The notes: generated from the sequence alone by a model not told the origin. A stretch of 64,000 bases of DNA from Punica granatum (GCF_007655135.1 NC_045128.1:36488811-36552810), one strand, 5' to 3'; numbered from the stretch's first letter, positions 1-10,954 are shown. Translations and numbers: made by a program.

Positions 1-1440
1 GAAGCAATCCAAGGGCCATCCACATAAGGCCTTAGGAGACTTGATGTAACCTAATGAGGCCAATCTTGTGTGGTTCGACATGTTGTCGCTTTTTTTCTTT
101 TCTTTTGGCTATCGAGTTATATCCAGATTTAGCTTGACTTGTCACCTCGGTTCCATGAACTCCCTGCAACGCACAAGATGGGTAAACTGGACTGACACTT
201 GTCTAATATCAGTATACCGCATAGCTAAATTGAGGCTAATGTTGAACAATACTGTGTGGTTGAGTTGAAGCTAATGGTGAAGAATGAAGGCATGATTGAT
301 AAGGTAGTCTATTCCAATGAAAATTCGGAGTGTAATTCTTACTACTACTCCCTCAGGATCCGTCTCGACCTCGTCTAATCATTAGATCAACCTTTTGTGC
401 CGCAACTTCTTATGAACTGAACTGAGAAACGGGTAAATTGATCCAGAGAGGTAGGAAAGAAGGAGAAGAAATCTCAAATAGAGAGAAAGAGAGAGAGAGA
501 GAGAGATGAAGTAGAACAATTAATTTTTAGAGTTTTCTCATATATGGATATCTGCCTCTTACATCAAAAGCCCTTTTATGCATGGGCTGATGATACCATC
601 GCACAATCACCTCCATTCCTGCAACTAACTAAGTCAGGACAATTAAAAGTACTCCCATTTAGTTATCTATTTCTCACTCTTTCCCCTCAATATTCTTTCT
701 TTATTACAATCTGGTCCCCAGATAGTTTGATCCATAACAGCTTAGCTTATTTCATTTCAATACAATCGTAAATCCAGCTGGAGGCAAAACTGATGCCGAT
801 CGACAAACACCTAGCAACGACGACCCGAACTGGAGACTAAACCACTGAAGCCTTCTTTAAGACCCTGCCAACTACGCCTATCAGGAGGAAGATGGTGGTG
901 GCCACAACCACCACCATCCACATCCTTAGGGTATAGTTCTCATTGGGAACCATCGATAATAGCGGGGGAACCGACCCAGCAGCGAAGCAAACGCCCTTGA
1001 GAGCCACAAACAACCAAGGGCGAGGGATATATGCAGCTACCGGTATCAGAGGAACTCACCATGATTCCACCATTTCCTCCGTAGCTTCTCGGCTTGCCTT
1101 AGCAAGCTTTAAGAGAGCTTCCGTGGTCTTTTTTTCAGACCATGCCATTAGCAGCTCTCCTATGGCAAAGGCCAAGACCGCTCCGATGAACTCGGAGAAG
1201 CTGGCTTCCGCCATCGCGTTCCATTCAGCAACTGTGGCCTTGAGACCAATTATGATCGAAGACATTGTCATGGCGCCGCTTAAGGCACAGTAACTAGCCT
1301 CTCGTAGCTTCTTTGAGAAGCTCCCCTCCACCACAGCTTCTCTCTATTTGGTAAGAAAACGAATAAAATTTATGCATTAGCGGTCAATCCAAGTTTAAGA
1401 AATATGCAATTTTCACGTACTTTATCGCAAATCAATATAA
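1..1440 (+). repeat. Unit U repeat, copy 1 (cut by window start)
   Basis: This stretch repeats the sequence that starts at 3,664 (gaagcaatccaagggcc...), including a GA-rich tract at about 480-506 and the gene-fragment exons described separately. Related copies lie at 2,934-5,222, 23,930-26,430 and, inverted, 53,092-55,560. It carries no long open frame of its own. The copies differ by many substitutions and small indels, so they are not recent assembly duplicates. Confidence 0.85.
780..1334 (-). pseudogene. Unrecognised gene fragment, copy 1 (two exons)
   Basis: On the minus strand an exon-like frame starts at ATG 1,334 (MVEGSFSKKLREAS...) and runs to a good splice donor (GTGAGT) near 1,055. 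A second exon-like stretch at about 955-780 reads NENYTLRMWMVVVVATTIF and continues as a hydrophobic, membrane-segment-like sequence, but contains an in-frame stop. The same two pieces recur in the other U copies, which share amino-acid patterns such as FSEFIG and KEALLKLAKASREA. The conserved coding pattern suggests a real ancestral gene encoding a small membrane protein. I do not recognise the family. The stop and the partial copies argue that none here is functional. Confidence 0.5.
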
Positions 1441-1528
1441 ATTATCAGAACTTTAGTATATATCCATGACGAAGAGAAAAAAATATTCTATGATTGGATA
1501 TTAAATAAAATAAGGGCCTTTGCCTCAC

Positions 1529-1959
1529 CTGCTTAGCAGTAAAAATATTTGCTTGTAAATCATTGAACTTCGACTCATAAGATGCTAGTTCCTCAGTAAG
1601 CTTCATGTTCGCTTCCATTAACCCTTCAAGGGAACTAATTTGCTCTTCAAGCTCAACATTCTTCTGCTCTGCTACTATGAGACTGGTCTCGAGCTCGAGC
1701 TCTCTACTCATTTGTAATTTTTCTACTTTGGCTGTTGGGCTAGTTGAAGTTTGGATTAAGCTTCTCTGATTATAATCCTCCCTTGAGAGTGGAGTCCCGT
1801 CTTCTCGTCCTCCTTCTGTAGCACTGGAGCTACTGTGGAGTGTGGAATCAGAGCTACTGCGAAACGCCGAAACTGCTGCTGAACTGGAGCTGGAGTTGTC
1901 GAGCTGTGTTGAAGAGTAAAATGATGCAAGGAACGGGACAGAGTATCTTAACTCAGGAC
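1529..1959 (-). pseudogene. Serine-rich and coiled-coil exon fragment, unrecognised
   Basis: Directly continuous with the NUP62 relic, the minus-strand frame goes on through a serine-rich stretch (STQLDNSSSSSAAV) and then a heptad-like acidic segment with many Leu and Glu residues (MSRELELETSLIVAEQKNVE...), as expected for a coiled coil. It ends at a plausible donor (GCAG|GTGAG) at about 1,529. Normal NUP62 proteins end soon after the upstream helix, so this tail is either a captured exon of another gene or divergent frame-shifted sequence. I do not recognise the coiled-coil protein. There is no upstream promoter or start other than the NUP62 relic. Confidence 0.4.
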
Positions 1960-2566
1960 AACCATGTTCAACAGCAGAGCCTTGCCCAACGAGCTTCTGA
2001 ATACGGGAGGAGAACTCCTCAACCTTATCATCAATCCACATTAAGGAGCTCAGCTGATTATTCAATATCTGGACAACAACATCCACTGGTGTCATCCCAT
2101 CAACCGCCGCAAGCTCTCTACCCTGATTGGAGTTTAGGTTATGAATGATTGATTTGATCTATTCGGTCATTTGCTCCAGTTCCCTTTCTATAAACTTAGC
2201 CTGCTCATACATTCCGTCTCTTGTAGATGCAGCTTCGTCATCAAGGAGTATTACACGTTCGTCCTTATAGCTTTTTCTTCAATGCTCTACAAAGCCTTGT
2301 TAACCTCTTGATGATGACTTTCAATTAGCTCCAGCTGTCTTTCCAAACTAGCTTGCGTCTCAACCACTTTTGCCACTTCAATCTCAAGCCTAAGAAGAAA
2401 ATCACGATTTTGCAAAATCCTCTTATCCCATTTAGCTATTACACTGGCTTGCTTCCAAAATTTCCCTATTCGCTCTTGTAGTTCCGCGTTCCACTCCTTG
2501 ATGATCTCCTCAATTGTCTTCCCAGTGATTTCAGATGGCATTTTTGGTGCAGCAGAAGGTGTTCTT
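1960..2566 (-). pseudogene. NUP62: NUP62 C-terminal fragment (nuclear pore protein), broken
   Basis: The minus strand begins with APKMPSEITGKTIEEIIKEW, the start of the helical Nsp1_C/Nup62 C-terminal domain, and continues with LERQLELIESHHQEVNKAL. After a stop near 2,287 the frame shifts, yet residues such as LLDDEAASTRD, MYEQAKFIERELEQM and then MTPVDVVVQILNNQLSSLM still follow in family order. In the nuclear pore this domain forms the coiled-coil trimer with the NUP54 and NUP58 subunits. The N-terminal FG region is absent here. The stop, the frameshifts and the missing N-terminus mark it as a fragment. The roughly 600 bp read without an obvious intron, so a retrocopy origin is possible but unproven. 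It sits between two tails of unit U. Confidence 0.75.
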
Positions 2567-2840
2567 ACACTTGAAGTTGCCCTACTATTGGAAGCAGCAA
2601 CAAGAGCTTTAGTAGAGCCTCCTTGGTCTTTCTGTCAAACCACTTCGTTAGCAGCTCTTCTTTGGTAGAGGCCAAAGCCCCTCCGATGAACTCGGAGAAG
2701 TTAGCGATCGACATCGCCTTCCAGTCAGTAACTGTGGCACCGAGACCCATTATTGAAACCATTGCCATGACGCCACTATTGAACCAGTAAACGGCCTCTT
2801 GAAGCTTCTTCTAGAAGCTCCCCTCCACTACAACTTCTCT
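2565..2840 (-). pseudogene. Unrecognised gene fragment, copy 2 (first exon only)
   Basis: This minus-strand frame (MAMVSIMGLGATVTDWKAMS...) repeats the first exon of the fragment at 1,056-1,334, with FSEFIGGALA and KTKEALLKL conserved. It is directly upstream, in minus-strand reading, of the NUP62 relic. The second exon of the pair is not present next to it because the NUP62 piece replaces it. Confidence 0.5.
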
Positions 2841-2933
2841 CTATTTGGATAAGAAAATGAAAAAAGTTTATTGCATTAGTGGTCAATCCAAATTTAATTC
2901 ATTCATTCTAATAAATAGAGGAGCTTAATTCAA

Positions 2934-5222
2934 GATGGATTTAAATGAAACAAATCAAAAAGTTAAGAGACTAGAAACAGTTTTTGGAGAAAACCATTGT
3001 GGGAATTAATTTTGAAAAGAAGACTATTCCGGTCTAAAGCTGTGATGACCGATTAATTGATGCAAGCTAGTTACTTCTCATGGAATCAGATAATGATGAA
3101 TTCTCACAAGACTACTTAGAACAAGCTTAACTGAGGCATACAATTACATACATCTAAATTTGAATATGACAATGACCTAAAGTGTGGGCGGCCTTGCAAT
3201 GAACGTTGCGCTAGTATGTAACCAAAATTGTTCATGAAGATACATATTTATGTATATGTATATACATATATGTACACACATATTTGCATATTTGTTATTG
3301 TTACAGCATACATGTTATTGCATATTTGTTATTGTATATACATATATGTATCTCGCACGTCTTCCGATAACTACGAGAACGTATCCCTATGTATCAAATC
3401 GACTATACTATTCCTAAGCATTCGACTAGTGATGACCCATTATGATTGAACCCTAATTGGCTTCCTAGGACAATTGTTTATTCCTAATCCTCTTACAAAT
3501 TAATCATGTTTTCCAACTCGAATTAATCTTAGGCTATTCTATCCATCGCCTAAATTTAGAATATGTGTCTCGAGTTCATCTAAATTGCTAGAATGATCTA
3601 ATTATTGATCAGGCAATAACCAAGCAACCATTTTATCGATGATAATGTTGGGCATTGGAAAAGAAGCAATCCAAGGGCCATCCACATAAGGCCTCAGCGA
3701 GACTTGATGTAGCCTAATGAGGCCAATCTTGTGTGGTTCAATATGTTTCGATTTTTTTCTTTTCTTTTGGCTATGTGTTGTATCTAGATTTAGCCAGACT
3801 TGTCCCCTCGGTTGCATGAACTCCCTGCAATGCATAGGATGGGTAAACTGGACTGACACTTGTCTAATATCAATATACTGCATGGCTGAGTTGAGGCTAA
3901 TGGTGAACAATATTGCGTGGCTGAGTTGAGGCTAATGGTGAAGAATGGAGGCATGATTGATCAGGTAGTCTATTCCACTGGAAATTCTTAGTGTAATTCT
4001 TACTACTACTCCCTCAGGATCCATCTCGACCTTGTCTGGTCATTAGATCCACCTTTTGTGCCGTAACATGTTATGACCTGAACTGAAAAGGGGGTAAAGA
4101 GGTAGGGAAGAAGGAGAAGAAATCTCAAATAGAGAGAGAGACGAAGGAGAACAGTTAATTTTCAGAGTTTTCTCATATATGGATATCTGCCTCTTCATCA
4201 GAAGCCCTTTTATGAGTGGGTTGATGATACTATAGCACAATCACATCAACTTGTGTAACTAACTAAGTGAGAACAATTAAAAGTACTCCAACTAGTTATC
4301 TAATTCTCACACTTTCCCCCAATATTCCTTCTTTATTATAATATGGTCCCTAGATAGTTTGATCCGTAACAACTTAGCTCAGTAGATTGCACGACGGTCG
4401 TAAATCCAGATAGAGGCGAAACTAATGGCGGTCGATAACCACTCAGCATCAACGACTCGAACTAGAGACTGGACTACTAGAGCCTTCTCCAAAGACCTTG
4501 CCGATAATGCCGATCGGGAGAAAGGTGGCTGTGGCCACATACTACCACCATCCACATCTTTCGAGTGTAGTTCTCACTAGGAAGCACCAGCAACAGCGGC
4601 GGGAACCGACCTGGCAACAAAGCAAAAGCCCTTGCGAGCCTCGGCTAACCAAGGACAAGGGAAATTTGAGGTTAAAGTGTGTGCGGCATTGCAGTGGGCG
4701 TTGCTCCAGGGTATAACTAAAATTGTTTATGAAGATACATATTTATGTATATGTATATACATATATGTATCTCACATATTTGCCTATTTGTTATTGTTAC
4801 GGTGTACATGTTATTTTATTGTATCTCCAATTACCTGATGAGATTCCATGTATAAGTTATTGTATCTCTAATTTCCGTCATAGCTTCTTGGCCTACCCGA
4901 GTAAGCTTTGGTAGAGCTTGTCAGACCACATCGTTAGCAGCTCTCCTATGGCAGAGGCCAAAGACCCTCCGATGAACCCGGAGAAGCTGGCAGTCGACAT
5001 CTCCTTCCCATTAGTAACTGTGGCCCCGAGACCCATTATTATCGAAACCATTGCCACAACACCGATGTTGGCCTAGTAAACGGCCTCTTGAAGCTTCTTC
5101 GAGAAGCTCCCCTCCACTACAGCTTCTCTCCGTTTGGGTAAGAAAACGAATAAATTTTATTGCATTAGCGGTCCATCCAAATTTAATTCATTCATTCTAA
5201 TAAATAGAGGAGCTTAATTCAA
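2934..5222 (+). repeat. Unit U repeat, copy 2 (most complete tandem copy)
   Basis: The unit starts gatggatttaaatgaaac and ends where the next gatggatttaaatgaaac begins at 5,223. It contains the AT-rich tatgtatatgtata tracts near 3,240 and 4,740, the gaagcaatccaaggg segment at 3,664, and the gene-fragment exons at its right end. The copy is uninterrupted and can serve as reference for the other copies. Confidence 0.8.
4385..5130 (-). pseudogene. Unrecognised gene fragment, copy 3 (both exons)
   Basis: This copy is degenerate. The first-exon counterpart lies at about 5,120-4,880 and the second-exon counterpart at about 4,590-4,385, both minus strand, matching copy 1 at the nucleotide level. 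Frameshifts and stops interrupt both, and an AT-rich insertion (about 4,720-4,850) separates them. The product is unknown. Confidence 0.4.
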
Positions 5223-5290
5223 GATGGATTTAAATGAAACAAATCAAAAAGTTAAGGGACTAGAAATAGTTTTTGGGGAAAAGTACCAAC
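5223..5290 (+). repeat. Unit U repeat, copy 3, left piece (split by gypsy element)
   Basis: The first 60 or so bases of a U copy are followed by the gypsy element. The unit resumes at 10,955 with actattgtgggaatt. The uninterrupted sequence is visible at 2,934-3,010 and 24,000-24,070, which act as empty sites. Confidence 0.8.
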
Positions 5291-5449
5291 TGACGCAGCG
5301 GAACCTAAATTGCGATCTATTCGCGCATGAATACCAGACAACAACCTTCTATCACCTGTTGATTTTACGAATACCAGGAATAGGCATCAAACTCGAAAAG
5401 AAATCCGAGATTGGAAGAAAGAGCACGGTAGCTCCATAACTTTATTGAT
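5291..5449 (-). repeat. Inverted partial LTR at the left end of the gypsy element
   Basis: This segment is the reverse complement of the last 160 or so bases of the 3' LTR (10,792-10,954) and of about 5,740-5,873. It begins TGACGCAGCGGAACC, mirroring the right end GGTTCCGCTGCGTCA. The 5' LTR then starts in direct orientation at 5,446, so the left end is fold-back in form with about 300 bases of loop. Confidence 0.85.
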
Positions 5450-5873
5450 GCGGTAGAAGATGCGGCAAGTCAGTACCTAGAGAAAAATAGGTTTTGATGA
5501 CCCTATTTCGAAGGAAATGGCCTTCGGAGCAAAACTCACGCTTTGTCGTGATTTTTCGATATTTAAGGCAAATTTCATCGTTTAGGGTCTCAAACAGGCA
5601 ATTTATGTTATTTAGGACGTTTTTACAACTTTAAGAAATGTTTATGTTTTTTGTGCAATTTAAGCATTTTTAAGACCTATTTAAGCTTTGTATAGCCCTA
5701 GGGTTGAGGGGTTTTCGAATTTCGAATTTATCAATATAGTTGTGGAGCTACTGTGCTCTTTCTTCAAATTTCAAATTTGTTTTCGAGTTTGATGCATATT
5801 CCTAGTATTCGTAGAATCAACAGGCGATAGAAGGTTGTTGTCTGGTATTCGTGCGCGAATCAACAGATCGCAA
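5446..5873 (+). repeat. 5' LTR of the gypsy element, 3' end missing
   Basis: The LTR starts TGATGCGGTAGAAGA, as the 3' LTR does at 10,508. Homology stops after GATCGCAA at 5,873; the final 22 or so bases, which include the terminal CA in the 3' LTR, are absent. No standard tRNA primer site follows. Confidence 0.8.
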
Positions 5874-5892
5874 GGTTTGATCTGGAATAGCC

Positions 5893-8800
5893 ATGCCGCC
5901 CAGGAGAAGGGATTGTGTGGACGATGTTCTTGAACGTGACAACCTGCGACAACTAGAACAGAGGATGGAACGGATGGAGCAAGTCGTGAATCAGAGGATG
6001 GAACGTATGATGAAGCAATTCACACAGCAGATGGCTGCACTTATGGAGAACCAGAATCGGAGAAACCCTAATCCGAATTCTGACCCTGATCGAGAGGAAA
6101 CCGAAGAGGAGTCGGAAGGAGAGAACTATTTTGCTGATATTCCACGAAGACAGCAAAGGGGCGCTGTCGAGCATGACATGAGGCGACCATTCGAGGAAGA
6201 CAGGAGGCATTGGGAGTCGGGGATGCGGACTAAAATTCCAGAATTTCATGGCAGCCTTAAACCTGAGGAGTTTCTTGATTGGCTGGCTACAGTTGAGGAG
6301 ATTTTGGAATTTAAAGGAGTTCCCGAAGACAAACGTGTACCTTTGGTGGCAATCACGTTGCGAGACAGAGCCACAACTTGGTGGCAGTAGCCCAAATTGA
6401 CCAGAAGCAGATTGGGGAAGCCAAAAGTTGTGACGTGGGAGAAGATGAAGAAACAATTGCGAGCCAGTTTTCTGCCATATAATTTTCAGAGATTGATGTA
6501 TCAACAATTGCAGAATTTACGGCAAGGAACTCAAATGGTGGATGAATATACCACCGATTTTTTCCAACTTATAGTTCGGAATGAGGTACACGAAACTGAA
6601 GATCAATTAGTGGTGAGGTATATCGGAGGATTGCGAGTGCAGATTCAAAACACTGTCAATATGTTTGATCCACCTAGTGTCTCGGCAGTACATCAAAAGG
6701 CTGTACAAATTAAAAAACAGTCCCGACACAACAGTAATTTTAGGAATTCCTCCAATATAGGAAGCAGTAGTGGTGCGAGTCGTCCTGGTAGTAGTGATGG
6801 TGGTAGTAGCGGGGTGAACCGCCCTGGAGGAGGAGCCAACAGAAATACTACCAACACAAACCAGCCAAATAGACTAACAGGTACTGGGGTGAAGTGCTTC
6901 GGATGTGGCGAGGTTGGCCACAGGCAATCTGAGTGCCGGAAGACCACTGGCAAAAAGACATTCTTCATTGACACGGAGGAGGGCGAAAATGAGGATGTAG
7001 AGGAAGTCGAATATCCTGAGTTTGATAGTGAGGAGGTCGTCGAAGAAGAAGTCGTGACTGAAGACACAGGAACGGCACTGGTTGTTAGGCGTTCATGCTT
7101 GACGCTTAAGGTTGCAGACAATAATTGGCTGAGGCATAATATTTTTCAGTCCACATGCACTGTTCTTGGTAAGGTGTGTCGTTTTGTTACCGACGCTGGC
7201 AGTTGTGAGATTATTGTCTCTGCGAAGATAGTGAAGAAATTGGGCCTCAAGACAGAGAAACATCATAAGCCTTATAATCTGACTTGGTTGAAAAAGGGAG
7301 GCGGGGTTAATGTGTCAGAACGTGCATTGGTTTCTTTTTCCATTGGCCTGAAATACAAAGATGCTGTGTGGTGTGATGTGGTGGCAATGGATGCATGTCA
7401 TTTACTGTTGGGTAGGCCGTGGCAATATGACCGTCGTGTGATTCATGAGGGGCGGACTAACTCATACAGTTTTATGTTTGAAAATGTGAAGATTGTGTTA
7501 GTGCCCAGTAGAGAGACGAAGAAACCAACCTCTATGGGTGGAGAAACGAAGCTTTTGTCATTGGCGAGGTTTGAAGAAGAGGTGGACGAATCGCAGTTAA
7601 TTTATGTGCTAATCGGAAAAGAAGTGGCCGGTGAGGCGTCAATTCCAATTGCAGCTGCACCTGTAGTGGCTGAGTATGTGGATGTCTTTCCTGATGAGCT
7701 TCTCGATGGTTTGCCACCCTTGCGGGATATTTAGCACCAAATTGACTTGGAGCCAGGAGCGACACTGCCAAATAGACCTCACTACAGGTTGAGTCCTGGG
7801 GAACATGAGGAGTTACGGAGGCAGGTTGAGGAGTTGCCGGCTAGGGGATATATCCGTGAAAGCTTGAGTCCCTGTGCAGTTCCAGCCTTGCTTACACCCA
7901 AGAAGGATGGCTCATGGCGCATGTGTGTGGATAGTCGAGCCATTAATAGAATTACGGTGCGATACAAATTTCTAATTCTTCGATTGGATGATTTGCTTGC
8001 TCAAGTCAGCGGTGCAACAGTGTTTACGAAGCTGGATTTGAAGAGTGGATACTATCAGATTCGCATAAGGCCCGGCGACGAGTGAAAAACAGCTTTCAAA
8101 ACACGCGAGGGATTGTATGAGTGGATGGTGATGCCTTTTGGGCTGTTTAATGCACCGAGCACCTTTATGCGTGTGATGAATCAGGCCTTGCGACCATTCA
8201 TTGACAAGTGCGTTGTTGTTTATTTCGATGATATTCTAATTTATAGTGCTAACCAAACAGAGCATCTCCAGCACTTGCGGGCAGTTTTGTGTGTGCTTCG
8301 CAGGGAGAAATTTTATGCTGCCGTGAAGAAGTGTGTATTCATGGCATCGAAGGTTTTGGCTCTGTTTGGTTTTGAGAGTTGTATTTTAGAATCACAATTC
8401 TAACTTAATTCTACCCACTACAAAACAAAATAACTCATACAAAGTCAAAGAGTGGGTCTCATTTATATTACTTTTTCCCACAACAAAACAACATAACTCT
8501 TACAAAGTCAAAGGGTGGGCCCCATTTATACCACTCAAAATCAAAATCAAAATCAAAATCACAATTCTAAAATCCTACTATGAAACCAAACACCACCTTT
8601 ATTCCTTGGGTATGTGGTCTCCGAGGAAGGACTGAAAGTAGATGAGTCCAAGATCGAAGTGGTGAGACAATGGCCGCAGCCGAGGACACTTACTGAAGTT
8701 CGCAGCTTCCATGGACTTGTGTCCTTTTATAGACGTTTCATCCTTTACTTTAGTACAATTATGGTGCCTTTAACAGATTGCATAAAGGGTGGAAAGTTTG

Positions 8801-10559
8801 CGTGGATAGAAGAAGCGGAGAAGGCATTTCAGCTTATCAAGATGTGTCTTACGACTGCCTCAATATTAGTCCTGCCTGATTTTGTTCAGCCCTTTGAGTT
8901 ACATTGTGATGCTTCTAAAGTGGGCATTGGTGCAGTTTTGAGACAGAACAACAGGCCTATTGCATATTTCAGTGAAAAGGTGTCTGGGGCTAAGTTAAAG
9001 TACATCACCTATGATGTGGAGTTCTATGCGGTAGTACAAGCAGTCAAACATTGGCAGCATTATTTGTTTCATCGGGAGTTCGTGCTTTATACTGATCATG
9101 AGGCATTAAAACACCTTCACCGCCAAGATAAGGTGTCCCCACGACATGCCTTGTGGATTGCTTATTTGCAGCGTTTTACCTTCGTGGTGAAACACAAGTC
9201 AGGGGTGACGAATCGGGTGGCTGATGCGTTGAGCTGCAGGAACAATCTATTGGTTAATCTGCGTATTGAGGTACCTGGCTTTGACTGTCTTTGTGATTTG
9301 CTTGAGATTGATCCATATTTCTCTAATGTTTTGGGGAAAGTTCGTGCCGGGGAGAAGTCAGAATTTTTGCTGCATGATGGGTTTCTGTTCAAGGGCAACC
9401 AGTTGTGTATTCCAGATTGCAGCCTCCGTTTGCAAATTATTAAGGAGTTGCATGGAGAAGGGCATGTTGGGCGAGATCGGACGTTACAGCTAGTGCAAGG
9501 CTCGTATTTTTGGCCAACCATTCGCAAGTAGGTGGAAAAGTACGTGTAGAGGTGTCGGGTCTACAACGTGTCCAAAGGGACAGCTACCAATGCCGAGTTA
9601 TATATGCCATTACCGGTTCCATCGCGACCTTGGGAGGATGTCAGCATGGATTTTGTGCTGGGTCTACCGCGAACACAGCGTGGTAATGATTCCATCTATG
9701 TTGTTGTTGATCGATTCTCTAAGATGGTGCATTTTATTCCTTGTAAGAAGACGACATATGCTATTCGAGTGGCTCAGCTGTACTTTCGTGAAGTGTATCG
9801 TCTTCATGGATTACCAAAGTCCATTGTTTCTGATCGAGACACCCGGTTCCTTAGCCACTTTTGACGTAGTTTATGGAAGATGGTGGATACACAGCTGCAA
9901 TTCAGCAGTGCTTATCATCCCCAAATCGATGGGCAAACTGAGGTCGTGAATCGGTCGTTAGGTAACTTGCTGCGAAGTTTGGTTTTAGCCCTTTCAAGTT
10001 GTGCCAAGCTGAGTTTGCCCATAATCATGCAATCAATCGTAGCACGGGTTTTAGCCGTTTCCAGGTTGTGTATGCTGCTGTTCCCGAGGGTCCTCTAGGT
10101 TTAATTCCTTTACCTAACAGATCTAAAGTTCATGGTAAGGCAGCAGATTTTGTGGATAGCTTGCGAGAGATTCATCAAGCAGTGTTTGAACATTTGACAG
10201 CAGCTAATGCCAAGTATAAGCAAGTTGCGGATAAGAAGCGTCGTTTGGTGGAATTTGAAGTGGGTGATTATGTGTGGGTAATTCTTACTAAGGATCGATA
10301 TCCAGCTGGGGAGTACAACAAGCTTTCAGCAAGGAAGATTGGGCCGGTAGAGGTTATAGAGAAGATCAATTCGAATGCATATCGGCTTAAGATTCCTAAC
10401 CACATTCGTACTGCTGATGTGTTTAATGTGAAGCACATGATTCCTTACACGGGTGACAGCTCGGACGAGAACAATTCGAGGGCGAATTCTCTCTATCCAA
10501 GGAAGAATGATGCGGTAGAAGAGGCGGCAAGTCGGCACATGGAGAAAAATAGGTTATAA
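5893..10559 (+). pseudogene. Gypsy gag-pol reading frame, broken
   Basis: Gag starts at ATG 5,893 (MPPRRRDCVDDV) and meets a TAG at about 6,388. The frame continues to 7,734 with the zinc knuckle CFGCGEVGHRQSEC (about 6,898-6,940) and the protease region VTDAGSCEIIV (DAG in place of the usual DSG/DTG). Reverse transcriptase is at 7,747-8,360: [11 protein letters not shown], a stop near 8,085, [12 protein letters not shown] and the catalytic YFDDILIYS. After the MITE, RNase H reads HCDASKVGIGAVL and TDHEALKHL. The integrase zinc-finger remnant and core ([32 protein letters not shown]) follow, with stops near 9,531 and 9,864 and a frameshift near 9,999. The C-terminal part runs into the 3' LTR. 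Confidence 0.9.
8357..8599. mobile_element. Tourist-like (PIF/Harbinger) MITE inside gypsy RT
   Basis: The gypsy frame is cut after KV and resumes with FLGYVVSEEG, so about 240 bases are foreign. The left end GGCTCTGTTTGGTTTTGAGA and right end, read inverted, GGTGGTGTTTGGTTTCATAG form terminal inverted repeats of the Tourist type. Flanking TTT/TTA fits the 3-bp target duplication of that group with one change. Inside, a segment of about 60 bases ending in a pyrimidine-rich GTGGGYCYCATTTATA motif occurs twice. Confidence 0.75.
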
Positions 10560-10954
10560 CGACTCTATTTCGAAGGAAATGGCTTCCGGAGCAAAACTCA
10601 CGCTTTGCCGTTATTTTTTTATATTTAAAGCAAATTTCATCGTTTAGGGCATCAAATAAGCAATTTATGTTATTTATGACGTTTTTACAATTTTAGGAAA
10701 AGTTTATGTTTTATGTGCAATTTAAGCTTTTTTAAGACCTATTTAAGCTTTGTACAACCCTAGGGTTGAGGGGATTTTGAATTTCGGATTTATCAATAAA
10801 GTTGTGGAGCTACCGTGCTCTTTCTTCCAATCTCGGATTTGTTTTTGAGTTTGATGCCTATTCTTGGTATTCGTAGAATCAATAGGTGATAGAAGGTTGT
10901 TGTTTGATACTTGTGCGCGAATCAACCGATCGCAATTTAGGTTCCGCTGCGTCA
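10508..10954 (+). repeat. 3' LTR of the gypsy element
   Basis: The LTR is 447 bp with canonical TG...CA ends. It differs from the 5' LTR by many substitutions, indicating an old insertion. It is followed by the resumed U sequence. Confidence 0.85.

Larger units (their letters stand above)
5291..10954 (+). mobile_element. Ty3/gypsy LTR retrotransposon, decayed, CRM-like
   Basis: The element holds gag, aspartic protease, reverse transcriptase, RNase H and integrase in the order of Ty3/gypsy, between LTR-like ends at 5,446-5,873 and 10,508-10,954. Its borders are supported by the uninterrupted U copies. I see no clean target duplication. The last coding frame stops at 10,559, about 50 bases inside the 3' LTR. 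That overlap, and the tail after the integrase (FNVKHMIPYTGD...SRANSL), resemble the plant CRM (centromeric) clade; I rate the clade as an inference. Several stops, a frameshift and a MITE insertion make it non-autonomous. Confidence 0.9.

Noticed and set aside
1840..2148. Plus-strand 102-codon frame
   Set aside because: Shadow of the minus-strand NUP62/coiled-coil relic.
3228..3449. Open frame MFMKIHIYVYVYTYMY..., also at 24,344 and 54,948 (minus)
   Set aside because: It comes from the tatgtatatgtata tract of unit U and has no domain. It recurs only because the repeat recurs.
5893..10559. Endogenous pararetrovirus (caulimovirus) instead of gypsy
   Set aside because: An integrase core and LTRs are present and no movement protein is seen, so it is a Ty3/gypsy retrotransposon.
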